Shown here piece by piece: positions 32,561 to 44,625 of a DNA stretch of 64,000 nucleotides. Under the pieces are notes generated by a model. The model saw only the letters and a list, made by a program, of their open reading frames with translations, ran no database searches and was not told where the DNA came from. The number at the start of each line of letters is the position of its first letter. Position 1 is the stretch's first letter. Source of the DNA: Massospora cicadina. Taxonomy: Eukaryota; Entomophthoromycota; Entomophthoromycetes; Entomophthorales; Entomophthoraceae. Both the position numbers and the translations under genes were made by a program. Where the stretch lies: positions 1-64,000 of the forward strand of contig JAKSZP010002697.1 of NCBI GenBank assembly GCA_022478985.1, in the 5' to 3' direction.

Positions 32561-33462
32561 AACTTCATTGTCTTGCACACCCCACCATGTCTGACTGCCC
32601 TGTGAGCGCTCATAATAATTCCCAGTCATGCTGAAGGTCATGAAAAATTCACCGTGGAATCTCTAATCCGCTTGTACAGTTCCACATTCTACTGGAAGGT
32701 ATTCATTTGCATCTCGTTTAACACTTTGATCACTTGGGGCGGTTCATTGTCATATTTTCCACTGAGCATCTTATCATACATTGTCTCACTGAGGTCTGCC
32801 ATCACCGCAACAGTTGGCAATCAAGATAAACAGTCAGCGTTCTGATGATTTACTCCTGGCTGATGGAGAATCTTGAAGTCGTAAGCCTGAAATTTAAGAG
32901 CCCATCAAGCTAACCAGCCTTCAGGTTCTTTGAGGTTCTGCAACCAGCATGATGACTTGTGATCTGTTACAATTTTAAACTTTACCCCAATTAGACAGAC
33001 TCTGAATTGCTTATACGCATAGATCACTGCTAAGAACTGCCCCTTGGTCACAGTATAATTACGCTCGTGACAGTTCAGACTTCAACTACAGTACACTACA
33101 GGATGTTCCTCTCCCTCATCATCTTTCTGAGAAAGAACTGCCATAACAGCGGAAAGGGACGCATCCGTCTGAATGATAAATTCCCAATCAAAGTTCAGAT
33201 ATTGTTGCACCGGTGCACTGATCAACACTGTACCAAGTGTATCAAAAGCATAATGATGACGTTCCATCAATTCAAACAAAGCGTCCTTTTTTGTCAATTT
33301 GAATAGCCGCCCCCCAATACGGCTAAAATTAGGATAAAGCGCCAGTAGTAACCAACCTCTCCCCAAAAGTACCTGTATGTTGCATTTACTATTAGGAGTA
33401 GTCATTTTGCTGATGGCCTCCACCTTAGCTGGCTGTGGTTTCAGCCCCATAGAGTCTACCAC
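32561..33462 (-). pseudogene. Element C RT thumb and RNase H
   Basis: The frame 33462-33082 has VDSMGLKPQPAKVEAISKM (the conserved G-x-x-P-x-x-x-K-V thumb motif) and then RNase H EFIIQTDASLSAVMAVLSQ and EEHPVVYCS. Further down, KEPEGWLA-stop-WALKFQAYDF near 32940-32885 marks the RNase H end. Here the tryptophan of EGW is intact, but the arginine of LARW is TGA. Confidence 0.83.
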
Positions 33463-34098
33463 GAACCCAAGTATTCCAGCTGATCTTTGAAGAAGTTACA
33501 TTTTCAAGGTTTAATTTTAATATTCACCTCAGCCAGCTGGCGGAATAAGCTTCTAAGTGATCAAGATTCTCTGAAAAGGTTTTAGAGAAAACATTAATAT
33601 TGCAAGGTATACAAGGATTTATGACAGTTTCAGATCACCAAGAATAGTATCCATGACTTGCTGAAACGTGGCCAGGGCGTTGCATAGCCATTGAGGCATC
33701 CGCTTTAGTTGAAAAAGGCCTTTGGAGGTGATTATGGCGCATTTTTCTTGTTCTGCCACAAGTAACTCGATTTGCCAGTAGCCCAATATCAAGCCCATCA
33801 CAGAAATATAATGGGCTCCCCCTAACTGATTCAAGGCATTGTTGATACGTGGCAAAGGGTACGTGTCCTTTTTTGCAATACTGTTGAGCTTCTGGTAGTC
33901 TATCACTACACGGTTGGTGCCGTCCTTCTTTTTTACAATTAGAACAGGCGAATCCCATGGGCTTTTAGATGGTTTGAGCATTCCTTGCTCTAGCAATTTG
34001 TCAATTTCATTAGTGACAACATATTCCGCTGCCCTCAATTGGTAGATCGGCTGAGACCTTATAGGGGGATGATCTCCTGTGTCTACTCTATGGACCAC
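33463..34098 (-). pseudogene. Element C reverse transcriptase core
   Basis: One open frame (34098-33619) holds VDTGDHPPIRSQPIYQL, SPWDSPVLIVKKKDGTNRVV, IDYQKLNSI, LGYWQIELLVAEQEKCAIIT and GLFQLKRMPQWLCNALATF. The catalytic box just downstream (about 33615-33590) is damaged: LVYL is followed by a short deletion and NINVF. This is the least decayed RT of the Gypsy elements in the window. Confidence 0.9.
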
Positions 34099-35080
34099 CC
34101 CCCAAGCACACCCTAAATCATGATCATTGACAGCAAAAATCCCTTATACTTCTGAAACAAAGCTATTGCTTAGTCTTTCTGTTCTTCCTATAACCCTATT
34201 AGATTACTTCGTGGTACCACCATTAGTATGTCAGTTGGTGCCTTGACTGGTAGAACAAATTCATCCAACGACCCAAAATCATGAACCTGAAGGACCTCAT
34301 CTATTGGGATCAAATGTAAATACACTAAAATTTGGTGTCAGCGGATTTGCATTGGTTTATTCTGGAGGTTTGCTAACAAACCCTTAATCTCTCCATGTCC
34401 TGGAAGTATAATCCCTGGAGCCATATGTGGCTCAAACCGCGTTTGATGATAGAGCCCAATGACTTCCCCATATAGCCCAATATGCACTTCCACCTCTAAC
34501 TTGGTGTTCACTAAGACTTGATGTCCAGAAGGAATAGATATGGGCCCTGAAGCTCGAAGAGGTATCCCTTGATATTTGTATATCTGCTGGGGAAGGGGCC
34601 GAGTCTTGCACTTTAGTCGGAGATAACAAACTGGTAACACCCCATCACTATAGGCAAGGTTTATTTGGCTCATATGCACCGGATCCTTTGGTACTCCACT
34701 AGCGGTAAAGTAAATTAGGATCCACTAACCCAGAATGGCGAGGGTCTCCTCCATCATATCAACAACAGCCCTGAAACGGCGCAGGAAAGCGGTTCCAATT
34801 AACAGGTCATAGTTTTCATTTGGCAGCACAATTGTCGGGCTACAATGACAATGGTCCCAAAGTGCAGAGGTAGCGCACTGTAAGCCCCCTCAGAGATGGT
34901 GCTTACTGCTCCAGCAGTTCTTTAAACCATTTGATGGTCCACATCAGGTTTCAACGTCAACTTTGCCATCAATTTAGTGTAAAGTTTGGTGACTGGAGCA
35001 CCAGTATCTATTATAGCGCGAGCCCTATTTTTTGCTACAAAAATATCACAGTATGTAAACTCAGAATAAGAAGAATATTG
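34099..35080 (-). pseudogene. Element C protease and connector
   Basis: At about 35040-34960 the - strand reads RAIIDTGAPVTKLYTKLM, a retropepsin D-T-G site. The frames 34679-34338 hold the following connector (SQINLAYSDGVLPVCYLRLK ... FEPHMAPGIILPGHGEIKG). The same connector text occurs in B (VAPEILIPGHGEID near 7120) and E (AYKDGIVTIKY near 41260), which supports the relationship. Confidence 0.82.
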
Positions 35081-35100
35081 ACTGTTTAATATGTGACTAT

Positions 35101-36844
35101 TTATGGGCTCTCTTTTTCAAGAAAACTCATTATCCCCTCTCCGACATGGGGGTATTCTTTGACAATGGCATCTACCAGAAGGGCGACGTTTACTCCTTTC
35201 CAAGTTGGCGCATCTGCGGCAGAATTGAGTTTGTCCAAGGAAGCTTGATCAAGCATTTGACAGGCATACAGCTTTGGTTGTTTGGGGGACTCTTCTTCCA
35301 CCACCGCCTTGGCTTGAGCTCATGTCACTACATTTACTCCTCCAATTGGCTGCTGATATAAAAGTCCGTCATCATACTGAGGGACTTCCACAGGGTATAC
35401 TACTATTGATTCAGGGACGTTTTGAGTTGGTATCGCGGAGGTAGAGAGTCCCAACTCTACTCCACTCCATCTTTTCCATGATAGTATTGATTTGGTGTAC
35501 GTAGTTCACCTGGCGGTTATGGCGGAATTTTTCCAAATGACCAAGGCGGCCACATTCATAGCAGTTAACCCCATAAGAGCCACGTCCTTGATTATCATAA
35601 AAGGGTCCAGACCGGAAAGTTTGGGGTTGTTCAGTGTAACCAGCCCCAGGTCAGTAAGATGATTGTTGACAGTCAGCATAGCTAGGTCCTGGTCGATAGT
35701 TGGGTTGCTGATGGTTATCATGACCAGCCCATTGATGCTGATTGAACTGTTGAGTATAATTCAGCTGAGGATGAGGCGCAGAGTTATAGAATGGCTGAGG
35801 ATTTCTAAATGGAGCTGGGGTCAGATGAGAGTATTCTCCTGAATAAAAGGGTGCAGTAGCGGTGGTAGCCTTCCATTCCATATTTTGCAACGGAAAGTTA
35901 GGGGATATGCGACGCAAAAACTGTACAATTTTGAGCAAAGGTACGTTGTCATCCAGAAGCGGCAAAATGACATTGTGAAGATCTCAATATGGCTTCACTG
36001 CAGAGGTCATGGCAATGCATACGTTGGCTTCCGCTAAGTACCCTGCCCCAATCAGCATGTGGGATTCCATTGTAAATCAATCAGAGAACTCCAGGAGAGT
36101 CTTGTTTTGATGGAATTTGATCATTAAGAATTCTGCTTTCTGCTGCGACATCTTTGAGGTACCCCCAAACAGGTGGAGTATGGTATCCTTCACATCCTTA
36201 TAAGTGACAGAGCTACTTGAAAGGTAAAAGTGTGACCTGATCAGTAATTCCAACGTCCAAGGCATATATCAACAACTTAGCCTTCCATCTATCAGATGTG
36301 CCTTCCACTGCAAACTCAAAACTGTTGGAAGAAACCATGAATGTTCCCGTTGTGGTCAAATGGAGGTAATTTTTAATATTAACCTCCTCATCCCATTCAC
36401 GGGGTTTTGGCCCATACTGAGGAATGTTTCAAGATCTGAAAGCGGCTTCCTGATGAGGAGCTGGATCAGCAGAAGTTGGAATGTCCACCACTTCAGGGGT
36501 AGCATGACCTTCTGCCATGGGCGGTACCACCATTATTTGAGGGAAGTGGCGTTCTGACTCATATTAATATCCAGTACTACCATCCTGGGTGTAGTAGCTC
36601 TGACCAGCATCATAACTTACTCATATGATGCCCCCTCTTGATGGTCTTCCTCGTCCAAGCGAGAAGACTGGGAGGTATTGGTTAATCTTTGCTCTGTGCA
36701 ATGCAGCCATTTGGTGGTATCATTCAATCGGTTGGCGAGTTTTTTGTTCTGTTGTCCCAAGATTTGCATTTGACTAAACGTGCTATCAAGCTGGTGCATG
36801 AGAGCATCTCTTTCTTGAAGAAGTTCATCTTGGTTTTTGAGCAC
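35101..36844 (-). pseudogene. Element C gag
   Basis: A coiled coil opens it (36844-36617: NQDELLQERDALMHQLDSTF). The capsid follows (36265-36077, SSSVTYKDVKDTILHLFGG), ending EFSD before a TGA. A proline/glutamine/tyrosine-rich linker (35965-35651) comes next, then a zinc knuckle CYECGRLGHLEKF at about 35570-35530 in which the last cysteine is Phe. The frame 35304-35101 is the gag-protease spacer. Element B has a TGA at the same capsid position (FSD-stop-FYHKAQ). Confidence 0.83.
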
Positions 36845-36974
36845 TGCGTTTAAGGTAACTTTGAGTTCCTCATATCTTGCTGGTGCAGTGTATTGTATAG
36901 ATTCCCCAGAAACACAGCTTGTGTAAGGTATGGCTGGCGACTGTAGTTCTGGAGCGTTTGGTGGTTGATCAATG

Positions 36975-36996
36975 GGCCCCCTGAAGTAAGCACCAC
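36975..36996 (-). promoter_or_regulatory. Primer-binding site of element C
   Basis: On the - strand the 5' LTR ends ...AACA, followed by GTGGTGCTTACTTCAGGGGG. The core TGGTGCT is shared with B and E. Confidence 0.7.
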
Positions 36997-37549
36997 TGTT
37001 ATAAATTCAGATGGTATTTTTAGGATCTGTCATATTGTTTGTACAGGTCAAACACACTGAACAACAAACAGATGATGTGGGGATCGTTGGTCCTTTGGAC
37101 ATACTTGAAAATATAGTTAAAATAGGAGCAATTGTCCCAATTGACTTTTTTATTTATTTGATAAATACAGCGATCTTTCGCTGTCCCATTCTTTCTCTAC
37201 TATTAATAACTTCCTTCTCTCAATCGCCCATCTCACTTATATACAGCGGCTTTGGGAGATACTGCTCTCATAGCTTGGGCTATTCTTATTCACCAATCCT
37301 CCTCAAATTTGGCTTGTTATTCTCTAATCTTTTATTACCCTAATTGTAGGCGATCACTTCAAATTTGTCAAATGTCAACATTGCCTTATCGCCTTCTATA
37401 GAGGCGATCCAATAACAACCCGTTATGTCCCAGAACCACCTCATCTTGAGGCACTCAAATAATCGTAACTGTTACCATTTTATGGCAGATTCTTACCAAT
37501 CTGCCCTAGCTGTCCCCTATTATCGTCCAGTCATATCGGAATTGTGACA
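36997..37549 (-). repeat. 5' LTR of element C
   Basis: On the + strand it starts TGTTATAAATTCAGATGG and ends ATTGTGACA, with the cagat duplication immediately right. Partner of 31020-31561, with high similarity throughout. Confidence 0.93.
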
Positions 37550-37554
37550 CAGAT

Positions 37555-39128
37555 GGACCCATCTTTTGAGCTATTCTACTACTTAAAGATCAGGCCTTCA
37601 AGATGGAAACGTATATGCGGTACTGAAAGGCGACCATGGCAAAACTTGCCAAACTTTTCATCTGTACACAAGCAACAACCGAGTTCTTGGTTAGCTTTAT
37701 ACAGCCCTCAATCAAGCATACCCAAAGAATTCTGGCTCAGAAGAATCTAGAGCTTGTAGAAGTAAACCAAGTTCAAGAGAAGGAGCGATCTTCTGATTGA
37801 ACCTACTAGATAAGCTAAATTCCAGCTTTAACAAAGTTAGAAAGGCTATTGTCAGTAATACAGAACAGTTCAATGATGCCCACGGAAGAGTAACCACTTT
37901 ATAAAATCAACCTAATAAAAAAAGTTATAAATATTGCAGCTGAGGTCCTCTCTTTACATGGAATGACCAGCAGTTAGGTCAATAATATCAGTAAATGCTG
38001 CCAAAATGGAGAATTACTCCAAGTTTCTATCATATAAGATGGAACGTTTAACTGAAGATGCCAAGTTTGCTTGGGAAAATCACCTGGAATTGAAAAACAT
38101 GCATGTTTAGATTGATGTATATGTCTGAACTGAGTTGGGCATATTGCAAAAGAGCATCGAAGATTTGGCCACTATTTCAGTAGGGCCAAATAACGAGGAA
38201 GAATTTGTGCAAATTCATGAAGGAATCATAAAACTCCGTTCAACAATTTATTACATGCAAGCAAAGAATGTCAAAGTTACTAAAGAAAAACACAATCTTC
38301 AAACACAGCTATCAGCAATTAATGACCATGTTGCTAATCTGACCAAAGATGTGAAGCATATACTGGTTTTTCAAATTATCTTTTTTAAATAATGTAAAGA
38401 CTTTTTAAAGGAAGTCAATGATATAAAGGAGAGAAGTTGCAACTGTTCAACTAGTCCTCGAGGGGGAGAGCAGCAAAACCTCTAAGTATTCAGGCATAAC
38501 ACAACTGAAGAAATTACATAAGGCCTGAATTCAGGAGTCCGAATCAAGCAGTTTGGAGCAATTTCATGAAGCAGAATCCTCAGGAGTTGAGACAGGATAA
38601 AACAGATATTTCAGATGGCCGTTCAATGCCAAAAATTCTTGCTTCCATCCCAACTCCAGATGACACTCATTGCAACCGTAGACCAATTCTGACCTAAGAT
38701 TCCCCAAGACATTCAAACTCTAGACAAAGCATAACTCCTCTGGCCAATTCTGGGCGCAATGACTTCATTCCCTTGAGTTTTTCCAAAATTTTATAAAGAA
38801 GGAAACATACATCATTCATAAAATTGTTAGAAAAGGCTATTTGAGAAGGATCAGACCATTTAAAGTCTACATCTCACATAAATGTCTGGAATCACATAGT
38901 GTCAATCTTGTTATGCCCTATTTAGGTGACAATTGGTCCTATTTGAATGCTAAAACTGCCATCGTAAGACAATATGGAGGCCCTCATATATTATCTGCCA
39001 GAAAAACAGACTTAATTAAAATTAAATTCAGAAGAATAAGTCCATCAGAGACTTTAAAGACAGATTTTACCATGAGATTCAGGTCTTTGTCAGAATTTGC
39101 ACTGAATCTGATAATAAATTGGGTCAGG
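37555..39128 (+). pseudogene. Element E gag, N-terminal coiled coil and capsid
   Basis: The first 0.4 kb are leader. From about 37996 the frame reads MENYSKFLSYKMERLTEDAK and, past a TAG and a TGA, continues at 38135-38390 as a long coiled coil (LGILQKSIEDLATI ... KHNLQTQLSAINDHVANL). After a gap with stops (38400-38770), the capsid is at about 38770-39110: SFSKFYKEGN, NLVMPYLGDNWSYLNAKTAI and ETLKTDFTMRF. It parallels gag of B (IELIMPHINENTTYAEVKEAV). Confidence 0.75.
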
Positions 39129-39872
39129 TCCTTCAAAGCTCACTTAAATGGTTGGACAATCGTGAATTTTGCACTGAAATCCAATATAAAAATAATTGAA
39201 GAGGACTTTACCTTTATTAGAGGTTCATAGGTCCTATTAAATCCCTAGTATTGGAACTTAACCAGTTGGTGATGGTTCAGAGGTTCCTGCGGGCTGAATA
39301 TAACAATTGTTGGATTTCACACTGAAATCCAAATATAATATGCCAAATGAACTTCAAAGAGTAGATATTATGCAAGGAAAGTTACTTTATTATTCAAAAT
39401 ACTTAGGTATATTTATAGTTTAATGAGATCTTTTTTTTTAGTACTAGATGGTCCCAACCCAAGGGGGGATTCATCGATGTGTTTAATGAGATCTTCATAT
39501 TGAATAAAGGATAAGATCTTTTATATCAGATAACGATATTATTGATTATCAGGTATGACAAGAAATAATAAATGAGATATCAAATCTATTAAAATTGTAG
39601 CATTCTCAAAATGCTAATTATGCCTAATTGGGAAGGTATTAATTTCATTGTAAGTCTTACAACTCAATTGTGATATTGGGAATGAGTTAAATGAGTTTAA
39701 ATTCCATTTGAACTGGAAATATTGGAGCATTGCTCAATGGAGAAAAAGGATTGGAATCAATAGTGCACCACACACAGGCAAGTTGAAATTATAGCCCAAA
39801 AGCAATTATACTTAATGGGGAAACCATAGGTCAAGGCTTTACCCAAATTAGGGCTAATCCTGACAGTCTTAC
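39129..39872. mobile_element. Unidentified insertion of about 744 bp in the gag of E
   Basis: The capsid frame of E stops matching B here and resumes at 39873 (SNAIDKFHAMIAMQHAVKPYLD, matching KIALEHAVEPYLK in B). The 5-mer tcagg occurs at 39124-39128 and 39873-39877, and setting the segment aside restores the frame. It contains a 10-bp inverted repeat (ttggatttca...tgaaatccaa, 39310-39332) and a T-rich run with agtactagatggt (about 39430-39455). No LTR ends, terminal repeats or coding motif were identified, so the class is unknown. Confidence 0.5.
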
Positions 39873-40800
39873 TCAGGTCAAATGCTATAGACAAATTTCA
39901 TGCGATGATTGCCATGCAACATGCTGTCAAGCCATACCTTGACCTAAAGAGTTTTGATGGTTCCAGCCTTTAATTGGCCCATGGGATCATTAGAACTTAT
40001 GGATGATCTGAGACAGTGCGCAAGTAGCTTCAATGCCCTAAATGAGCCCAAAGAGCAATCAAAAATTTTATTTTTAGGCCCAAAAAATACAAATTCAAAC
40101 AAGCAAGGAAAAGGTAATCGTCCCATACATCTAAAAATGATCAGCAAACAGGGCCAATTACCTGTCATAAATTGTGGCAGAAAAGGTGGTTAGCCTGGCA
40201 GGTAAAACTGCCTCCACCCTAAGTGCAGGTTTTGAGTTTAAAACCTGTACTGGCTAAAAACTTTTTGGTGTGGTATATTTGTCCCAAGGTTGACCCACCT
40301 CAAATATATTTTAAATTGTGTCAGAAAGAGACATTTTGCTAGCCAATACTACAGACGGCCAGATAAGAAACCTGGGGTGAATGTGGCCTTAAAGGTTAAC
40401 AATGAAGAGAAGGTGGGAAAAGAGCAGGTGGAGTAGAGGCGGAATGCTCTACCTCCACCAATGTCTTAACACACATTCACCTGACCCTAGCAAGCTTTTT
40501 TGGCCGATGAAGTGGCTGAAGATTGCTTACACCACACTGTGGCTGATAATATTTACATTGTTACCAACCAAGCCAAAGTGAAAGAATTAAAGCAACCAGA
40601 GGTCACTGAAGAGGCTCAGGATAAAGTAGAAAAGCCCTATGCCAAACAAGTCATTGATCAAGAGCTGAGTAACTATTCTAAATATTCATTCAATCTTCCC
40701 ACACTGGACATGCAAATGGCCATACCCATGAAGACTTTAGCAGATAATTTTCCAAAGATCTGCTCAAGTCTGAAATCCCACTTATAACTGAACACTTACT
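39873..40800 (+). pseudogene. Element E gag C-terminus with split zinc knuckle
   Basis: The capsid end (HAVKPYLDL, about 39935) is followed by a polar linker. The nucleocapsid knuckle INCGRKG at about 40168-40188 is cut by SINE2 and resumes as RHFASQYYRRPDKKPG (about 40330). Its last cysteine position reads Tyr. The frame 40500-40787 (VTEEAQDKVEKPYAKQVIDQE) is the spacer before the protease and matches VTKPYVQQIIENIPAEG in B at 6260. Confidence 0.75.
40186..40316 (+). mobile_element. SINE2 copy 2 in the zinc knuckle of E
   Basis: A 131-bp element between imperfect repeats tgtggcagaaaag (40173-40185) and tgtgtcagaaag (40317-40328). The head gtggttagcctggcagg resembles an A box. The B-box position reads gagTTTAAAACC (about 40230-40245), closer to consensus in copy 1. 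The 3' part TTGTCCCAAGGTTGACCCACC is followed by an AT-rich tail. Same family as 2055-2192. Confidence 0.77.
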
Positions 40801-40839
40801 CTAATATTTACCTATTAAATGATTCTGATACATACTCCA

Positions 40840-41424
40840 AATGTACATATGTGGATATTGCAGTAAATAAGGTTTTGGGTTCAGGCCATTGTTGATAATG
40901 GGGCACCTATTAACATTGTCAGTACCAAACTGGTCAAGAAACTGAAAATTGCACCCAACATTACCCATTGTCAAGAATATGGTACAGCAGGAGCTCACAA
41001 CACTAAGTCGCTCAGGTCCTATAGCACATTACCATTACGTTTTGGATCCATTGTGGTGATGGCTTTAACCATAGTATTGCCAAATACCAGCTAAGATATC
41101 CTTATTGGGAACGATTTCCTGAGAAGATTTGGTGTTGTCACAAATCATAAGGAAGATACACTGACTATATTGGGACAAAGTATCCTGTCATATTATAACA
41201 GAAATGGAAAAGCAGAAAAGAAGCAGCTAAATATATTAATTAATCTGGCCTATAAGGATGGGATAGTCACAATTAAATACACAAAATTCCATTCAAAAAT
41301 TAAGGCTCTTCCAATGCAGCTTCACGAATCAAAGGGAATTCTATTACAAATGAATCAGAAAATTACCGTGCTGCCTGTAACTCAAGTAGTCATCCATACC
41401 GGGATGACTATCAAAATTACATAG
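40840..41424 (+). pseudogene. Element E protease
   Basis: The frame reads AIVDNGAPINIVSTKLVKKL at about 40888-40950, an aspartic protease site with D-N-G where D-S-G or D-T-G is expected. Then come DILIGNDFLRRFGV (about 41095) and an open 85-codon stretch (41170-41424) of connector. Closest relative in the window is B. Confidence 0.82.
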
Positions 41425-41429
41425 GCACT

Positions 41430-43090
41430 TTAAGGGGAAATATAACAGCCATGGTGTAGATCCCAATTTGAGCCAAATATCGCACCAGGAATAGTCATTC
41501 CAGGGCATGAGGAAGTTTAAATATTATATGCAAACCTCCAGAATTGGCCTATTGCGATATGAATGCATCAGGTTATTTTATACCTGCATCTATTTCAACC
41601 ACCAAAATTCAGACATTTCATGAATTTGGGACCTTAGATAAAATAGGACTTTCCAATGAGGAAACCATAATTATCAATAACGTTATTCCTATGGCCAAAT
41701 TAGGGGTCTTGAATGACCTGGAAAAGGATCAAGTCAAGAATCTATTTCAGAAATATTAAGAAATATTAAGAAATATTTGCAAAAGATAATTTCAACTTAG
41801 GCTGTGCTATAGATGTGATACACACTATCAACTCAAATGACCATGACACCATCAATTATGCACAATTAGACGTTTGAAATCAGCAGAAGAAGTTGTTTCC
41901 AAAGAAATAAAAGAACTCCTAGATTGTGGAATGCTGGTCCCATCAAAGAGTCCTTGGGCTGCCCCAATTCTAGTAGTGAAAAAGAAGGATGGGAGAAATT
42001 GGGTTGTCATTAATTATTAAAATTTAAACATCATAAAGAAGGATTCATATCCCCTTCCACAGATTGAAAATGCCTTAGAATGACTTGGAGGCGCGAAGTT
42101 CTTCTCCACTATGGACCTAATAAGCGAGTATTGGCAGATTAATATCACCAAAGAGGAGCGTGAAAAGTGCGCCATCATAACTCAAGAGGGCCTATTCCAG
42201 CTGACAAGGATGCCACAAGGACTTTGCAATGCCCAAGCTACGTTTCAAAGGGCGATGGACACAATCCTAGGGTACTTAAATTTGTATTGTGTGTTGGCTT
42301 ATTTGAATGATATAAACGTCTTTAGCCGCACCTTTACTGACCACTTTGAACATCTAGAGGAAGTTTTTGGAGACTAGCAACCGCTAGTTTGAAGATCAAA
42401 CCCCAGAAGTGCCAATTTTTAAAAGACAAGTTGGAATATTTTGGGTTTGTTATCAATAAAGAAGGACTCTAACCCCAGTCATCAAAACTGGATGCAATAT
42501 TGAAGATGAAATGGACCAAATCCAAGCGCAATATACAGGTTTTTCTGGGAATAATTGGTTGTTATCACCGATTCATTGCCAAGTTTGCACAAATTGGAGA
42601 GTCATTGCTTCATTTGCTTAAGGACAAGGTCATATTTGACTGGAATTTGGCATGTCAAGAAGCATTTAATCAGCTACAATCAGACCTAATAACAGCCCCA
42701 GTCCTGCAATATCCTGACTTTGAGCGTGAGTTTATTGTCCAAACCAATGCATCGCTTATTGCAGTTGGAGTTGTATTGTCTCAATCAGGGGAAGATGGCG
42801 AGGAACATCTGATCGCCTTTTCTAGTCAGCTCTTAAAAATCCACAAGCGTATTTACATGGTGACAAAATGGGAATGCTTGGCAGTCAGAGCCTATAAGCA
42901 GTTTCATGTTTATCTCCACATCACTCACTTTACAGTTGTTACTGATCATTCATCCCTAAGATGGCAGAACAACTTAAAGGAACCTGAGGGCTGATTATCG
43001 CGGTGGGCACTAAAGCTTCAAATCTATAATTACACAATTAAACATCGTGCAGGAGTGAAGAATCAAAATGCTGACTGCCTATCCTGTTTA
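41430..43090 (+). pseudogene. Element E reverse transcriptase and RNase H
   Basis: RT: VPSKSPWAAPILVVKKKDGRN (about 41938), NWVVINY, the frame 42111-42377 with MDLISEYWQINI, GLFQLTRMPQGLCNAQATF and the catalytic box CVLAYLNDINVF (YLND for YLDD). The thumb and RNase H are open at 42500-42994: VFLGIIGCYHRFIAKFAQI, EFIVQTNASLIAVGVVLSQ (the catalytic D of TDAS is Asn), and VVTDHSSLRWQNNLKEPEG. A TGA at 42995 replaces the tryptophan found in C. TGA also replaces Arg near 42079. Confidence 0.9.
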
Positions 43091-43099
43091 TCTACACTC

Positions 43100-44625
43100 A
43101 CCATGGTCAGTTTGGCTGCTAATGAGCTATTTCAAAAGATGGTTAGTGGAGAATTCCAGGATGAGCCCAAAACAATTCAGAAATTGCTCAAGGATTTATA
43201 AAAACACTACAATTGAAAATGGAATACTATACAAAATGATCAAAGAATAAAAGGGTTTTTTCCATGACCCTCAGCCCAAATAGACCTAATAATGGCGGCG
43301 CATAAGGCCATAGGCCATGGTGGTTTTAATAAAATTGAAGGAGCATCTTAGATGATACTACTAGAGGTAGTCAATACACTTCTATGAATAAGAAACACTG
43401 GAGCGTTGCATCAAATGCCAAGGCCAAAAACTGCTCTGAAAGAGCACATCTTACCAGCTCATTCAGCCCAAGTTTACCTGGCATACTGTATCAATAGATG
43501 TTGTCAGCCCACTTCCCACTAGCAATTCTAAGGCCAAGTACATCATTGTGGCTATTGACCACATGACAAATTGGGTTGAAGCCAAGGCTATTGGAAGTAG
43601 GTGCAGTTATGACAGCCAATTTTATAATTGAGCATGTTTTCCACAAAAATTGTTGCCTTCGGTCATTCTAACCAATAATGGAAGCAATTTTATGGCAAAC
43701 TTTATTATGAAGCTTAACCATCTGATGAAAGTAAAAGGTGTACTCTCTGCTCCTTATTATCTAGAAACAAACGGAACAGTTGAGCGCATAAATGAGACAC
43801 TTGTATATTGTCAAAAAATTAACCTCAAGCAAACTATCTGAATGGAGCACATTTTTAAGCTCAGCCATGTTTTTATTTTTATTTTTATTTAACCAAGGCA
43901 AGCTGACCAGGGGACAGGCATTACTGAAAGAAAGAAACGACATGAAACCTGAACAGGGTCAACTCCATCAAAGAAAGTTTTTCCACGCCAGAACAGGACT
44001 CAAATTTTTTGGTTACATCATGGGTAAGGTTTTCGTGTTATTAGACCTACTAACCGCCAATAGCTTCCTTTGGCTGGCACCTCAATCGATGTGCAAAGGG
44101 CAGGAATCGAACCTGCAACCTTCAGGTTGGTAGCTGTACACCCTTACCAACTCACCTTCCACCCCCTAAGCTCAGCCATGTTTACTTACAACATATTGTA
44201 TCACTCTGACACCAAGATGTCGCCATTTCAGGTTTTATATGGAAGACATCCAGCCCTACCTTCGCTGCTTTATTTGGTCCTAGAAGATCCTGGTGAAAGC
44301 AGTTATCCTCAATATGTTGAAAATCTTTCCAAAACACTAATTAAATTGCAAGCTCAAGCCTTTGACTACAGTTTTGCTGTTAAAAAGGCCTGACACAAAA
44401 AGGATTCTAAAAATTGATATGATTTGACCAAATTTAAAGTCAGAGAAGAGGTATATTTCTGCAATATGCACTGATTGGGCTGATTACAAAAGTTAAATTG
44501 CATTTGGGTTGGCCCATTTGTGATTATTGAAAAACATCGCGGTTTGTTTATACCATCAAAGAGGTTGAGACTGGACATATTCATAATTGAGTCCATGCAA
44601 AATTCCAAGAAGATTTATTAAGAGG
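43100..44625 (+). pseudogene. Element E integrase, interrupted by SINE1
   Basis: The zinc-binding end LERCIKCQ is at about 43408. The core runs through PKFTWHTVSIDVVSPLP (about 43468), VAIDHMTNWVEAKAI (about 43551), SVILTNNGSNF (second acidic residue replaced by N) and PYYLETNGTVERINETL (43755-43800, glutamate present). The frame enters SINE1 at SAMF and resumes after it as SAMFTYNILYHSDTKMSPFQVLYGRHPAL in the same frame. It ends in CIWVGPFVII and a degraded tail by 44625. Confidence 0.87.
43873..44166 (-). mobile_element. SINE1 copy 2 in the integrase of E
   Basis: A 294-bp element on the - strand flanked by a perfect 17-bp duplication taagctcagccatgttt (43856-43872 and 44167-44183). The tRNA-like head is at the right, with a perfect B box GGTTCGATTCC (complement of 44103-44113). 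The body matches copy 1 at 26870-27040. The tail GTCCCCTGGTCAGCTTGCCTTGG is followed by TAAATAAAAATAAAAATAA, an A-rich tail of five-base units. It is more divergent from copy 1 in the body than in the head and tail. Confidence 0.93.

Larger units (their letters stand above)
31020..37549 (-). mobile_element. Complete Ty3/Gypsy element C inserted in E
   Basis: This 6.5-kb - strand element has LTRs at 36997-37549 (5') and 31020-31561 (3') and a perfect cagat duplication (31015-31019, 37550-37554). It has a primer site, gag with coiled coil and zinc knuckle, protease, RT, RNase H, integrase and a polypurine tract. Its RT runs about 160 codons without a break. It is of the B/E type with no chromodomain. 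Confidence 0.95.
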
